The notes: a model not told the origin generated them from the sequence alone. Positions 1-12,549 are shown, numbered from the stretch's first letter. The stretch is 64,000 nucleotides of DNA from Inia geoffrensis (GCA_036417435.1 CM070904.1:18644835-18708834); one strand, 5' to 3'. Translations and numbers: made by a program.

Positions 1-3000
1 AAAATTGAAATTGTATCAAGTACCTTTTCTGATCACAACGCTACAAGACTAGGTATCAATTACAGGAATAAAATCTCGAAAAAAATGAAAACACATGGTG
101 GCTAAACAAGACCCTACTAAGTAACCAAAAGATCACTGAAGAAATCAAAGAGCAAATCAAAAAATACCTAGAAACAAATGACAGTGAAAACATGACAACC
201 CAAAACCTATGGGATGCAGCAAAAACAGTTCTAACAGGGAAGTTTACAGCAATACAATCCTACCTCAAGAAACAAGAAATATCTCAAATAAACAACCTAA
301 CCTTACGCCTAAGGCAATTAGAGAAAGAAGTACAAAAAAACCCCAACGTTAGCAGAAGGAAAGAAATCATAAAGGTCAGATTGGAAATAAATGAAAAAGA
401 AATGAAGGAAACAATAGCAAAGATCAATAAAACTAAAAGCTCGCTCTTTGAGAAGATTAAAAAAAATTGATAAACCATTAGCCAGAGTCTTCAAAAAAAA
501 AAGGGAGAAGACTCAAATCAGTAGAATTAGAAATGAAAAAAGAGAAGTAACAACAGACAGTGCAGAAATACAAAGGATCATGAGAGATTACTATAAGCAA
601 CTATATGCCAATAAAATGGACAGCCTGGTAGAAATGGACAAATTCTTAGAAAAGCACAACCTTCCTAGACTGAACCAGGAAGAAATAGAAAATATAAACA
701 GATCAATCACAAGCACTGAAATTGAAACTTTGATTAACAACAAACAAAAGCCCAGGACCAGAAGGCTTCACAGGCGAATTCTTTTAAACATTTAGAGAAG
801 GATAACTCTTATCCTTCTCAAATTGTTCCAAAATATAGCAGAGGAAGGAACACTCCGAAACTCATTCTACAAGGCCACCATAATCCTGATACCAAAACCA
901 GACAAAGATGTCACAAAAAAAAGAAAATACAGGTCAATATCACTGATGAACACAGATGCAAAAATCCTCAACAAAATACTAGCAAACAGAATCCAACAGC
1001 GCATTAAAAGGATCGAACACCATGATCAAGTGGGGTTTATTCCAGGAATGCAAGGATTCTTCAATATACGCAAATCAATCAATGTGATACACCATATTAA
1101 TAAATTGAAGGAGAAAAACCATATGATCATCTCAATAGATGCAGAAGCAGCTTTCGACAGAATCAAACACCCATTTATGATAAAAACCCTCCAGAAAGTA
1201 GGCATAGAGGGAACTTTCCTCAACATAATAAAGGCCATATATCTCAAACTCACAGCCAACATCGTCCTCAATGGTGAAAAACTGAAAGCATTTCCACTAA
1301 GATCAGGAACAAGACCAGGTTGTCCACTCTCCCCATACTATTCAATATAGTTTGGAAAGTTTTAGCCACAGCAACCAGAGAAGAAAAATAAATAAAAGGA
1401 ATCCAAATAGGAAAAGAAGAAGTAAAACTGTCACTGTTTGAAGATGACATGATACTACACATAGAGAATCTTAAACATGCTACCAGAAAACTACTAGAGC
1501 TACTCACTGAATCTGGTAAAGCAACAGGATACAAAATTAATGCACAGAAATCTCTTGCATTCCTATACACTAATGATGAAAATTCTGAAAGAAAAATTAA
1601 GAAACTCCCATTTACCATTGCAACAAAAAGAATAAAACACCTAGGAATAAACCTACCTAAGGAGACAAAAGACCTGTACTCAGAAAACTGTAAGACACTG
1701 ATGAAAGAAATTAAAGATGATACAAACAGATGGAGAGATATACCATGTTCTTGGACTGGAAGAATCAACATTGTGAAAAGGACTATACTACCCAAAGCAA
1801 TCTACAGATTCAGTGCAATCCCTATCAAACTACCAATGGCATTTTTCACAGAACTAGAACAAAAAATTCCACAATCTGTATGGAAACACAAAAGACCCCA
1901 AATAGCCAGCAATCTTGAGAAAGAAAAACGGAGCTGGAGGAATCAGGCTCCCTGACTTCAGACTATACTACAAAGCTACAGTAATCCAGACAATATGGTA
2001 CTGGCACAAAAACAGAAATATAGATCAATGGAACAGGATAGAAAGCCCAGGGATAAACCCACACACATATGGTCACCTTATCTTTGATAAAGGAGGCAAG
2101 AGTATACAATGGAGAAAAGACTGCCTCTTCAATAAGTGGTGCTGGGAAAACTGGACAGGTACCTGTAAAAGAATGAAATTAGAACACTCCCTAACACCAT
2201 ACACAAAAATAAACTCAAAATGGATTAAAGACCTAAACGTAAGGCCAGGGGCTTCACTGGTGGCGCAGTGGTTGGGAATCCACCTGCCAATGCAGGGGAC
2301 ATGGGTTCGAGCCCTGGTCCAGGAGGATCCCACATGCCAAGGGCCCATGCAACTGGGCCCTTGCGCCACAACTACTGAGCCTGTGCTCTAGAGCCCGTGA
2401 GCCACAACTACCGAGCCCACGTGACACAACTACTGAAGCCTGTGCACCTAGAGCCCATGCTCCACAACCAAGAGAAGCCACCTTAATGAGAGGGCTGCTC
2501 ACTGCAATGAAGAGTAGCCCCTGCTTGCTGCAACTAAAAAGAAAGCCTGCGTAGCAACAAAGACCCAAAGCAGCCCAAAATTAATTAATTAAAATAAATA
2601 AATGTAAGGCCAGACACTATAAAACTTTTAGAGGAAAACACAGGCAGAACACTCTATGACATAAATCACAGCAAGATCCTTTTGACCCACCTCCTAGGGA
2701 AATAAAAACAAAAACAAAAATAAACGAATGGGACCTAATGAAACTTAAAAGCTTTTGCACAGCAAAGGAAACCATAAACAAGACGAAAAGGCAACCCTCA
2801 GAATGGGAGAAAATATTTGCAAATGAAGCAACTGACAAAGGATTAATCTCCAAAATACACAAGCAGCTCATGCAACTCAATATCAAAAAACAAACAACCC
2901 AATCCAAAAATGGGCAGAAGACCTAAACAGACATTTCTCTAAAGAAGGTGTACAGATTGCCAACAAACAAAGGATGCTCAACATCACTAATCATTAGAGA

Positions 3001-3467
3001 AATGCAGATCAAAACTACAATGAGGTATCACCTCACACCGGTCAGAATGGCTATCATCAAAAAATCTACAAACAATAAATCCTGGAGAGGGTGTGGAGAA
3101 AAGGGAAGCCTCTTGCACTCTTGGTGGGAATGTATATTGATACAGACACTGTGGAGAGCAGTATGGAGGTTCCTTAAAAAACTAAAAATAGAACTACCAT
3201 ACGACCCAGCAATCCCACTACTGGGCATATACCCTGAGAAAACCATAGTTCAAAAAGAGTCATGTACCACAATATTCTTTGCAGCACTATTTACAATGGC
3301 CAAGACATGGAAACAACCTAAATGTACATCGAAAGATAAATGGATAAAGACAATGTGGTACATATATACAATGGAAATATTATTCAGCCATAAAAGGAAA
3401 TGAAATTGAGTTATTTGTTTTGAGGTGGATGGACCTAGAGACTGTCACACAGAGTGAAGTAAGTTAG
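1..3467 (+). pseudogene. L1-ORF2: L1 ORF2 remnant (endonuclease end, RT, C-terminus), broken
   Basis: In life ORF2p is a cytoplasmic and nuclear endonuclease/reverse transcriptase. Recognisable pieces in order are the SDHNA-like endonuclease end (near 31-45), 'NLWDAAK' (near 207), RT signatures '[20 protein letters not shown]' (near 1015-1075) and '[11 protein letters not shown]' (near 1131), then 'RPGCPLSP' in place of RQGCPLSP (near 1314). The C-terminal region survives as an open piece at 2948-3403. The RT box reads FEDD (1437-1448) instead of FADD, and an in-frame TAA lies at 1389-1391. Further frameshifts and the SINE at 2249 split it. It cannot encode a functional protein. Confidence 0.95.
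2234..2613 (+). mobile_element. CHR-type SINE, long form, in L1 copy A
   Basis: tRNA-like head 'gcttcactggtggcgcag', B-box-like 'gggttcgagccc', repeated 'cacaactactgagcc' units, and an AAT-rich tail. The body is 2249-2598. It is flanked by a 15-bp TSD 'taaaYgtaaggccag' (2234-2248 and 2599-2613, one mismatch), and the L1 reads straight on after it. It therefore inserted after L1 copy A. Confidence 0.95.
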
Positions 3468-3879
3468 AAAGAGAAAAACAAATACCGTATGCTAACACAA
3501 ATATATGGAATCTAAAAAAAAAAAAAGGTTCTGAAGAACCTAGGGGCAGGACAGGAATAAAGACGCAGGCATAGAGAATTGACTTGAGGACATGGGGAGA
3601 CGGAAGGGTAAGCTGGGACAAAGTGAGAGAGTGGAATGGACATGCATACAGTAACAAATGTAAAATAGATAGGTAGTGGGAAGCAGCCGCATAGCACAGG
3701 GAGATCAGCTCCGTGCTTTGTGTCCACCTAGAGGGGTGGGATAGGGAGGGGGGGAGGGAGACGCAAGAGGAAGGAGATATGGGGATATATGTATATGTAT
3801 AGCTGATTCACTTTGTTACACAACAGAAACTAACACACCATTGTAAAGCAATTATACTCCAATAAGACATAGAAAAGGA

Positions 3880-4235
3880 AATGAATCTGCCTACCGATGC
3901 AGGGTACACGGGTTCGATTCCTGGTCCTGGAAGATCTCACATGCCGTGGGACAACTAAGCCCGTGAGCCACAACTACTGAGCCTGCACTGTAGAGCCCAC
4001 GTGCCACAACTACTGAGCCCGTGTGCCGCAACAACTGAGCCCACGTGCTACAACTACTGAAGCCCTTGCGCTCTAGGGCCCATGCTGCGCAACAAGAGAA
4101 GCCACCGCAATGAGAAGTCCGCACACCACAACGAAGAGCAGCCCCTGCTCGCTGCAACTAGAGAAAGCCCACACGCAGTAACAAAGACCCAACACAGCCA
4201 AAAAAAAAATAAATTAAATTAAATTTTTAAAAAAA
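3880..4235 (+). mobile_element. CHR-type SINE, long form, lacking its head
   Basis: Starts abruptly at 'gaatctgcctaccgatgcag'. The usual first ~30 nt (gcttccctggtgg...ggtt) are missing; the rest, including B-box-like 'gggttcgattcc' and an A-rich tail, is present. It abuts the 3' end of L1 copy A. The likely explanation is that copy A inserted into this SINE, so its head would lie left of the window (see findings). Confidence 0.9.
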
Positions 4236-6299
4236 GGAAAAAGGAATGCCTCAGCCTCCCATAGCACAAAGTTGAAATAGTTGGATCTGGCACATTTTCT
4301 CTACATTTCTCATAAACAAGCCTGCCCACAAAGTAATTTTATGCATCTACTCAAGGGTGTACTTTTCAGCAAACTCATCCTGGTGGGCTTGTTCCAATGA
4401 TGCAGCTAAATTTGCAGTCAGAAGTTTCACCAGGATTATACTAAGTTTCTATGGTGAATGAAGTCTTTGGTAATACCTGCCCCCAATTTTTTCATAATAA
4501 ATGATACAGACCTTTGGGACTAAACCATGTACTTTTGCCATCATTTGCAACATCTGCATCTCTTTTTTCTTTTAAGTAAAAATCAACTGTCTCAGGTTTG
4601 AATAATACATGCCCACATGCTGGCACTGCGTCCCCCCTGCCCTCCAGTCACCCATCACCAATCTTATCTGCCAAGTTCAGATGCAGCCTCAGACCTTCCT
4701 CAGCCCAGAGGAAGACAGCCACCGCGGCCCTTCAAAGATAATAGGAAATAAGATCCATTTGCCATTTCGTGTGATTTTGTGAGGATCTAAAACTTGTTAC
4801 TCTCTCAACAGAATGGTGACTCTGTCTGCCCAAACACTTTTAATCAACCTTGCGGAATTTCCATAATACTAAGAATCAGTGCTGTCGCCATTTGCCAGGT
4901 AATTTGATTCTCAAAGGACTGGATATTGAGACAGCCACTCTAATGAACAAGTTAACCAGATGATTTCCTAGGGTCTCTAGGTTCTCCTATGTCATGAGAA
5001 AGCCAAGAACTTGGACTTACACATCATAGTGCGAGGAGTTCATGGTAGGAGCCCTGGCTCCAAGTCCTAGGTCCAAAAATCCTAATTTGCCATGAAACAC
5101 ATGGACAATCATACTTGTGTTATTGACCGACCTCTAGAGGGTTCCTGTAATGAGCAGGGTGATCATTCATATTTGTGCACACGCTCTGAATAACCTCAAA
5201 TGATCTGCTGCCACAATACAGATCTCCCAACACCCACAAAAATGCCTTTGGTAAGATATGCCTCAGGTAAAGGCCTGAAATAAGAGGCATCCGCTCAAGT
5301 GCTGTCATTCATATGTAAATACAATGCTCACTAATGACTAAATGCCCCTTTTAAAGGACCTTGGGGATAAATTCCATTGTGAATTTAGTCCCAAAGAGAA
5401 TTTATCATTGATCAAAATTTTGTAGGGTTTCTTTTCTCTTATGAGGAAAATTATGCAACTTTATTTCACTTTTTGGAGCCAAGATCCATGAAAAAAAAAA
5501 AAACTGTTAAATTAGCACATCCTAGGTGCCTGGGAACATCTATTCTTGTTGTTCCTTTCAAAGCATGAGTGCTACTGTTATTTTTAATTTGACTCTTCTA
5601 TGTTAGATTGAAGTTCATGTGAAAGCTCACATTCTTTCACAAGAAATAAGGAAATATTTTTATTAAAGAATAAAAACTAAGGAGATATCAGTGATGAGTG
5701 GCTGAAAATACTGCCGTCATCCCCCCTAGAGGTCTTTCAGAAGAGAAAACACCTGTCCTGCCGTCATTTACCTAGAGGGACTTTACCTAGAGGGATCTCT
5801 TTCAACACTCAGATTCTCTGATTTCATCTGCACCTGAGTCATTGTGGTAACTTTAAGATTATTCGGGGCAAATAAACCCAGTAGGGGCTTAAGCCCACAG
5901 CCCGGGAGGCTGTCTAGCTAGATTCCAGCAGGTTCCCCAGTGGAGATTAGTGGGAAGGGCCCAAGGCCAGCTCATTGCCGGGTCCCTGGAGCTGAGGACA
6001 ACTGGAGCAGGGGATCCCAGGGCCTACAGCAGCACTCTCTTCCTCCAGGGAACTGCTCTAAAGTTATTTGGTAATAAAGTTAGGAAACATGTATTGTTCA
6101 CCCACTGTGCTCTGTGCCAGCAACACGTGACAAGGAACGCAAATACAAATATAGGATGCAATTCCCAATCCCAGGAAATTCATGGTGTTGTGATGGGGAA
6201 AGAGGCAAGTGTTGATATAGCCACAGTGGAGGACACGGTGGATAAGAAGAGATAGATGAGAAGCATAAATCAGTGCAAATGGGTGAGATGAGAGGCAGA
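4236..6299. other. Unique non-coding DNA
   Basis: No convincing coding region, RNA gene or young repeat. An A12 run lies near 5490. 6055-6250 faintly resembles an ancient SINE/LINE fossil ('tgttcacccactgtgctctgtgccag') but cannot be assigned. Confidence 0.6.
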
Positions 6300-6520
6300 G
6301 AATGTTAACAGCCTGGGCTCACAGTCAGACCTCTACCTGGGCTCAAACGCTTGCTCTACTGCTTGCAAAATGTGTGACCCCGGGCAAGTCACTTAACCTC
6401 TGTACCTCAGTTCCTTCATAAAGCCAGGTTAATGATAGTACCTACATCACTGGGTCGTTACGATGACTAAATGAGTTAACGTAGGTAAAGCACTTGGGGC
6501 AGTCTCAGACATGTAGCGCA
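6300..6520 (-). mobile_element. MIR SINE fossil
   Basis: Reverse complement of the MIR core: 'tgtgaccccgggcaagtcac', 'ttaacctctgtacctcagtt', then 'atgagttaacgtaggtaaag'. Heavily diverged and tail-less, as expected of this pan-mammalian family. Confidence 0.85.
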
Positions 6521-7236
6521 TGCTGTGTTGGAGTGAAGGAGCGGCCCTTCCATCCTCTTTACAGGGGAGTCCCAAAGAGGCAGAAAAGAGAGCTGGTGAC
6601 CAGTGCCATATTCTTGTCAATCAAACCCTCGGTAAATCGTCTAGTGATTTAGAAAGAAGACCCCTGGAGAAAGATTGCTCTTACCTCCAGAGACCAACCC
6701 CCTTAATCACGCCACTCAAGAGACCACCCCACAGTCACTGGGGCAACAACCTGGAATTAAATACTGAGCTTCATTAAAATGTCTTACTGCCCTGAAAATT
6801 AATTCAAAGGATTCTAAGGAATTAAACTGAATCATTGAGTCTCTCTTTTGCTGATTCTGTGCAACGGCAAGCTTCTCCCCTTCACTTTTGGGATTCAGTT
6901 TCTGCTTAAAACTTTTGATAATCTAATAGCGTCACTGAGTAACTTTTATTTTGCCGCAAATAAAAGATGTGTCTCTCTACTTGGAGACACATCCTCGTGC
7001 CTCCAAATAGAACCTAGGGCAGAGAAGAGTTGGAAAGAAAATGTAGATGCAAACGGCAAATGTTTCTCCAGCCATACTTTGCTTATGATCAGGTTCTTCC
7101 ACAGAGAGGAGAGGTCAGAACTCCACAGGTGTATGCAGAGAGTGTTGGGAGCCCTCTGACCTGGTCTGAAGAGAGATCTCAAGCTCTTAAATATCTGAGC
7201 ATAGCATCTAGTTGTTATAAATAATAAACTCTCAGG
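6521..7236. other. Unique non-coding DNA
   Basis: Short open frames only. Nothing recognisable as an exon or repeat. Confidence 0.55.
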
Positions 7237-7326
7237 ATCAAAGATGATAGATGGATGGATAGATAGAGAAAGAGAGAGAGATAACTGATAGGTGGATAGA
7301 TATAGAGAGAGAGGGAGATAAATAGG
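7237..7326. repeat. GATA/GA simple repeat
   Basis: Imperfect (GATA)n, (GATG)n and (GA)n tracts, with runs such as 'gatggatggatagatagaga' and 'agagagagggagata'. An interrupted microsatellite. Confidence 0.9.
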
Positions 7327-9151
7327 AAACTAAGTAAATAAATAATGTCTCTTTTTCAGTGTCAAGAAATTTTCTTGTCCCCAAATGTTTTCCCCAACCC
7401 AAGATCTACTGTGACTGAAATCTCACCATTAACATGCTTTTCTGTTAAGCTGTGCCCTTTGCAGGCATTATTTAATAAATTCAAATAGTCTCCAGATTGC
7501 TAGCTCATTGTGTCTCTAGCCCCTTGGCCTGAAAACAGGCATCAGATGCCCTCTCTCCTGACTAGGGGAACAAGGATGCTAGCAGATGAAGAGCCTGTAG
7601 AGAGTTATAAAGTGGACAGGCAGTGCCCAGACACAAACTTTCTACCCTCACAATTTTAGATGGTCCTAGATCCCTGCCTTGTCCAAATATCATCCTCTGA
7701 TTTAATAGCAAAGTCAGGAAAAGATTTAGCGTTCAGTCCTTGCTTCTAGCCTTATAACTGGAATTTCAGAAAAGTGGGGTGGGGGAGACATGCTTCAATT
7801 GGTAAGTCAGTCCTGGCTTGGTTAGCACACTTTTTAATTGCCAGAAGAAATAAGTGGTAAATGGTTGAATTATAGTTGGTGGTGACATTGCTCTGAACTG
7901 CTCAGGCTGCAAGAAGAGAAGTGGGAATGAAAATACCCAAGGGACAGCATTGTCATGGGCATTTCAAATGCAACACAGCCAGCCAAATCGATCACAGTAA
8001 AAAACTGGCTAAAGGCCACCCTCTAGTCAATCCTGGCAGAGAAAACTGTAGCGAATACGTTCCCTGAAAAATGGAAAAATTGCAATTCACTTCCAATGTA
8101 ATCATTTCTCACTCCTGCCCCAACTTTTTTATGCCTCTCTGAACTTCCTGGGTATATTCACAGCGCAAAACCTTCTTCCCGTGTATGTGTTCATGCTGAG
8201 TTTTATGTGCATTGCAGAAGGTCACTGTAGCCCTCCCAGTCCTTATAAATTAAGTTTATTTGGAGAGGAAAGGGAAGCAGCAGAAGTAGTCCCTGCTGTG
8301 ACTTAATGTTGTAAGAGTTTATTTCGTTGTTTCTCTTGGGAAGCTATATTGATGGGGCAGGCAGGAGGAAAAAAAGGTAAAAAGCCTCCCCAACTCCATG
8401 CCTGTTTTCACTCTCATTTTTAAAAAACAAATGTATTCAAAAATCTCCTTCCAGATGTACTCGGATCAAATGGGGACACTGGATAATTGAGAAGCAAGAT
8501 TTCCATCTGCTCTATCAATTGAAAGGCAAAAAGTGGAATGTAAAAAAAGAAATAAATAAAAAAAATAACACATTGAACCAATCCGCCCTTGCCTGTGAGC
8601 TCCGTGAATGGACGGGTAATTCAAGGGCTCCAGGAGCTGGGAGGAGCTGGGATCCCTGAGTGACAGACAACTGCAGCTCCAGCTCAGCCACACAGAGGGT
8701 CTGTTTTCCAAGGCTTGCTCCAGAGCCAGGACCACACCCTCCAACGCATTCCATTGGCTCTTACGTCTCCCCTGCCCCACCCTCATTGGCCACCATGTAT
8801 TCACCCATTTATTCAACCACCTCTGCCTTGGCTTATTTTTTCGATTTCACCATGACCCTGTGAAGGAGGTGCAGATAGGCAGGTCATTGTTGTCCTGAAA
8901 TGTTACTAAGTCCCACACTGCATTCATCTCCTCACATGTGTCTGCTTTGTCTTTCAGGCTAAACTGGAAGCCTTTTCAAGAGCAGGAACCTAGTCTTTCA
9001 TTGCTCACGGTCTCCGGATTGGCTTCAAGTGGAGAGCCCTGCATATAACATCTAGAAGTATAATAAACCCAATTAGAAAAAAAAAAAAAGTTGATATTAT
9101 TTCATTTGTAAATATAGCGACGTGCCCAGTAAAGCAGAACTTTATCACATA
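7327..9151. other. Unique non-coding DNA with a possible L2 tail
   Basis: No coding signal. 8900-9065 loosely resembles an L2 3' end ('aggctaaactggaagccttt', 'agagcaggaacctagtcttt') at low confidence. A poly-A stretch is at 9078-9090. Confidence 0.5.
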
Positions 9152-9390
9152 TGAACATACGCTTTTTTTTTTTTTTGGTGGTGCGCAGGCCTCTCACTGT
9201 TGTGGCCTCTCCCGTTGCGGAGCACAGGCTCCGGATGCGCAGGCTCAGCGGCCATGGCTCACGGGCCCAGCCGCTCCGCGGCATGTGGGATCTTCCCGGA
9301 CCGGGGCACGAACCCGTGTCCCCTGCATCGGCAGGCGGACTCTCAACCACTGCCCCACCAGGCTTCAGGGAAGCCCTGAACATATGCTTT
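9152..9390 (-). mobile_element. CHR-type SINE, short form
   Basis: Reverse strand: T-run tail at 9163-9176, then the complement of 'ccgtgagccatggccgctga', ending in 'cagggaagccc'. A TSD 'tgaacataYgcttt' is present at 9152-9165 and 9377-9390 with one mismatch, so both ends of the insertion are intact. Confidence 0.96.
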
Positions 9391-9918
9391 TAATCATTGG
9401 TAAGAAAACAGAATTTCTCAAGTCCCAGCCCTTCCTATTCCTAGAGTCAGAAACACCACCTTGGAGCAGATTGCTGCTCTGAGATGAGGCAGCTGAGTGG
9501 CTTCTCTAAGTTATTTAGGTTAAGGCAAGTGCCCATTCATTCTGGAAGAATTACCTACCCTTTGCCTTTGTCTGGGCAAGATCTGCAGATAGAGGTAGCA
9601 TCAGTCAGTGCGTGCCCTTCCCTGGTGGATATCTGCATCTGCTCATTTTCTCCGGTGCCTTGGAGCCTTCTGATAGGAAGGGGAGTAGCACCAGGGCCCT
9701 GCCTGCTGTGGTTTAAAAAGTTATTGGACAGGTCCGTGGACTGAGGTAGCAGCTGGCAGGGAAGGACAACGGGGCTCCCTAGAAGAAATGGACCGCTAGG
9801 AGGAGTATTACTCAACTCAGATCTTGACCCTCGATAGGGAGGCCTGAGGCTGGCAGACCCCCTTTGGACCCGCCTCCTCCACGGAGGAAGAAACTTGTGC
9901 GCAATGACTGCATGCAGT
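9391..9918. other. Unique non-coding DNA
   Basis: Only a faint MIR-like trace at about 9485-9535 ('gatgaggcagctgagtggct'). No exon recognised. Confidence 0.5.
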
Positions 9919-10312
9919 TTGTTATGGACTGAACTGTGCCCCTCAACCAAAATACATATGTTGAAGTTCGAGCCCCCTCTGTGACTGTCTCTGGAGACAG
10001 GATCATTAGGAAGTAGTTAAGGTTAAATGAGATTATAAATGTAGAGTCCTAATCTGATAGGACTGCAGCCTTATAAGAGGACGGAGATCTCTCTCTGGGT
10101 GTCCGTCTGTCTGTCTCTCTCGCTCCATCACGTGAGGACGCAGAGAGAAGGTTGCCATCTACAAGCCAGGAAGAGAGCTCTCACCAGGAACCAACCCTGC
10201 TGGACCTTGATCTGGGATTTCCAGCTTGGAGAGCTGCGAGAAAATACATTTCTGTTGTTTAAACCACCCAGTCTAAGGTATTCTGTTTGGCAGCCCAAGT
10301 TGACTAGTATAT
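9919..10312 (+). mobile_element. MLT1-type LTR (ERVL-MaLR)
   Basis: Starts 'tgttatggactgaactgtg', contains 'acatatgttgaagttcgagc', 'ccttataagagga' and 'catctacaagccaggaagag', and ends 'cagcccaagttgactagta', the typical MLT1 order. No internal retroviral genes are attached, so it is a solo or fossil LTR. Subfamily not resolved. Confidence 0.9.
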
Positions 10313-10315
10313 AGG

Positions 10316-10425
10316 CATTGTCATTCTTATTTAGTAGATTGGAAAACCGAACTCAGAAAGGTTAAGTAACTTGCTTAAGATCACACAGTCAGTAAGTGGC
10401 AGACCTAAAACTCTGCTCCACGTTG
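10316..10425 (+). mobile_element. MIR SINE fossil
   Basis: 'cagaaaggttaagtaacttg', 'cttaagatcacacagtcagt' and 'aagtggcagacc' match the MIR core in the forward orientation. Confidence 0.85.
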
Positions 10426-10607
10426 TTTTCATTTTGCCAGCCTCAGATTCTGATGGAAAACCACAGTCACTGTGTTGACCCTCACTGTTACAGGAAACGG
10501 GGGGGTAAGCTAATTAGTCAGACAATCGTGAGAAATGGATACACCACTATAATAGCCTTAGGTGGCCTGGAAGAGGGGAAAAGCAAGGTCGACCAGAAAC
10601 CCTTGTA

Positions 10608-10656
10608 GGATGGATGGATGGATGGATGGATGGATGGATGGATGGATGGATGGATG
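10608..10656. repeat. (GGAT)n microsatellite
   Basis: About twelve uninterrupted GGAT units, followed by 'gaaggaatgaattcc'. Likely length-polymorphic. Confidence 0.97.
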
Positions 10657-10660
10657 AAGG

Positions 10661-11679
10661 AATGAATTCCTGCAGGTTGAAGTTAGCAAGGCTTCCTGGA
10701 AGAGGTGACAATTAGAAAGCTGGCCTTCTGGCCCCAACACCTCATACCATCCCCCACCCCCCATAATGAACACTTTCCTCTCACTCTCAGATTCCATGAG
10801 GGGTCAGTCTTTCCCAGGACACACACCACTGGGAAACCTGCACTCTGCAGATTTAACCCCTTCTGCTTGTCCCCATAGCATCTTGTATGAAAATGACAAC
10901 AAATAAATATGTGCTGGTTGATTGCTGGCCCTCTCTTCTGCCCTCCTTTCCTGGGTTTGCACCTTTCCTGCAGTATATGTAGAGGCTTCGTAAATTAAAT
11001 AGCAATTTTTGTTTTTCTTTTCCCTACATCAGTGCTCGAGGCCGCCGTGCTGCCTTGAGACTGAGGGAATGAATCCTTATATACGCTACTACTAAAACGG
11101 AACACGTGACATAAGCAGGAGCTACACTGTGTGCCCGACAGGAGAGATGAATGGGAGGATGGAGAAAGGAGGAGACCACCCTCTCTCCACCCTCTTCTGC
11201 CCTCGGGAGACCAAGAGAGGGCCCCCAGGAGAGGGTGCAAAGGAGTGTGACTTGGAAGAGATTTGGGAGGAGAGACTGGACGCTCCGCCCTGGGGGACCG
11301 GCGGGGAGAGGAGAGGCAGCCCAGGAGTCAGGACCTAGGTGGTGGCTGCAGGGACCAGCAGGGGAGCCCAACCAGAGGATGAAAGCCAAGCCACCCCTGT
11401 GCGCCACTCGCTGTCACTCAAGGCGCCCACACTGTGCAAGCAGGAAGCCTCCTTAACTGTCCAGCTCATGTTACTGGGGGTGCAGGGCCTTCCAGCTCAG
11501 GTGCCTGTACTCCGCCTGTGGATTCTCCACCTCCGGGAAGACACGCACCCACCTGGCCCTGCGCTGGTGGAGACCCACCCTCACTGCTCTCTGTGGACAC
11601 CCCTTTCACTCGACATTAACAGCTAACCCACAGAGCTTACCGTGTAAACATATACATATATTTATGTATATTTATACTT
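10661..11679. other. Unique non-coding DNA
   Basis: GC-richer than its surroundings at 11120-11600 with several short overlapping open frames on both strands. None resembles a known protein and no convincing splice-bounded exon is seen. AT-rich 'tacatatatttatgtatatt' at about 11650. Confidence 0.5.
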
Positions 11680-11815
11680 ACTTACTTATTTAACCTTCAC
11701 AACAGCTCTCTATTATAGTATCTCCAATGTACGGATCAGCCTCTCTGGCACAGAGAGGTTACGTAAACTACCCAAAGACACACAGAGCTGAAGCCGAAGG
11801 TGCACCGGGCAGTGA
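11680..11815 (+). mobile_element. MIR SINE fossil
   Basis: 'aaccttcacaacagctctct', 'cacagagaggttacgtaaac' and 'cccaaagacacacagagctg' follow the MIR core order. Confidence 0.85.
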
Positions 11816-12204
11816 GGACCTCCATGCGCCCACCCACTACATGTGATCCAGGCTACTCTGTATGGGACTCCAGGTCTGTGATCTAGCTCCAGAGCACAAT
11901 TTAACTCCTCCAGGACCACAGCCCTGCCTCCTTTACCTTGATACATCCATAGCCCCGGACACCTTGCAGGTAAAAAGAGTTGAGTCAATGCCAAATACAT
12001 TGAATTACTAGAAATTATTAATGAAAGCTTTATGTTTGAACATGGTTTTGTCCTAGAGCAACCTGAAGGGTACACTTCTCAAAGAAGCCCAGACATGTAC
12101 CATGGATGGAGCTTTTTATGTCACAGTGCTCTTTTCCATGGGCCAACGCCGGTCTTTCATTCTCCAGACAGCATGGAAGAAGAGAATAACTTACCTTTAA
12201 TCAC
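11816..12204. other. Unique non-coding DNA
   Basis: Nothing recognised. Confidence 0.5.
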
Positions 12205-12420
12205 GCTTTACACTTTGCACAGAGTTTTTTAAAAATGCATCACCTCAGTTAATTCTGTAGTTAAAGGAAGCATTATCACTCTTACTGTACAGGTTAAGAA
12301 ACTGAGGCATTAAAGAGGTTAAATGATATATCCAAGATGATATAGCTACTGAGCAGCAAAGCCAGGACTTAAATGCCAGAATCTGGTTCCTACTTTCTGG
12401 TCTGGCATTCTTTCCTCGGA
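12205..12420 (+). mobile_element. MIR SINE fossil
   Basis: 'caggttaagaaactgaggca', 'gaggttaaatgatatatcca' and 'gcaaagccaggacttaaatg' match the MIR core. Confidence 0.85.
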
Positions 12421-12549
12421 TGGTGAGTGTATTTCTTATTCTCGGATGCCGTAAGGTTAATTCCACAAATACTTTTTCTCAAGCTGCACACCTGTTAGAA
12501 AGGATTGGGGCGGGGGCACATTTCACACAGAGCCTTGCCAGTTAAGCTC

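Larger units (their letters stand above)
1..3879 (+). mobile_element. LINE-1 copy A, 5' part outside window
   Basis: Collinear with the young L1 at 62094 onward. The window opens inside the endonuclease end of ORF2 and runs through RT, the cysteine-rich C-terminus and the 3' UTR. The 3' UTR has a G-rich stretch at about 3732-3765 able to form a G-quadruplex, a known L1 3' UTR trait. The element ends in 'ccaataagacatag' and a degenerate A-rich tail, and is interrupted by a SINE at 2249-2598. Many substitutions and frameshifts show it is old. It shares subfamily-like differences with copy B at 26201-31207. Confidence 0.96.

Noticed and set aside
7237..7326. CRISPR-like regular repeat
   Set aside because: It is a degenerate GATA/GA microsatellite without spacers, in a mammalian genome.
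11024..11626. Cluster of ~100-127-codon frames on both strands in GC-richer DNA
   Set aside because: Mutually overlapping, proline/glycine-rich, no recognisable domain and no clear splice-site pair; consistent with base composition.
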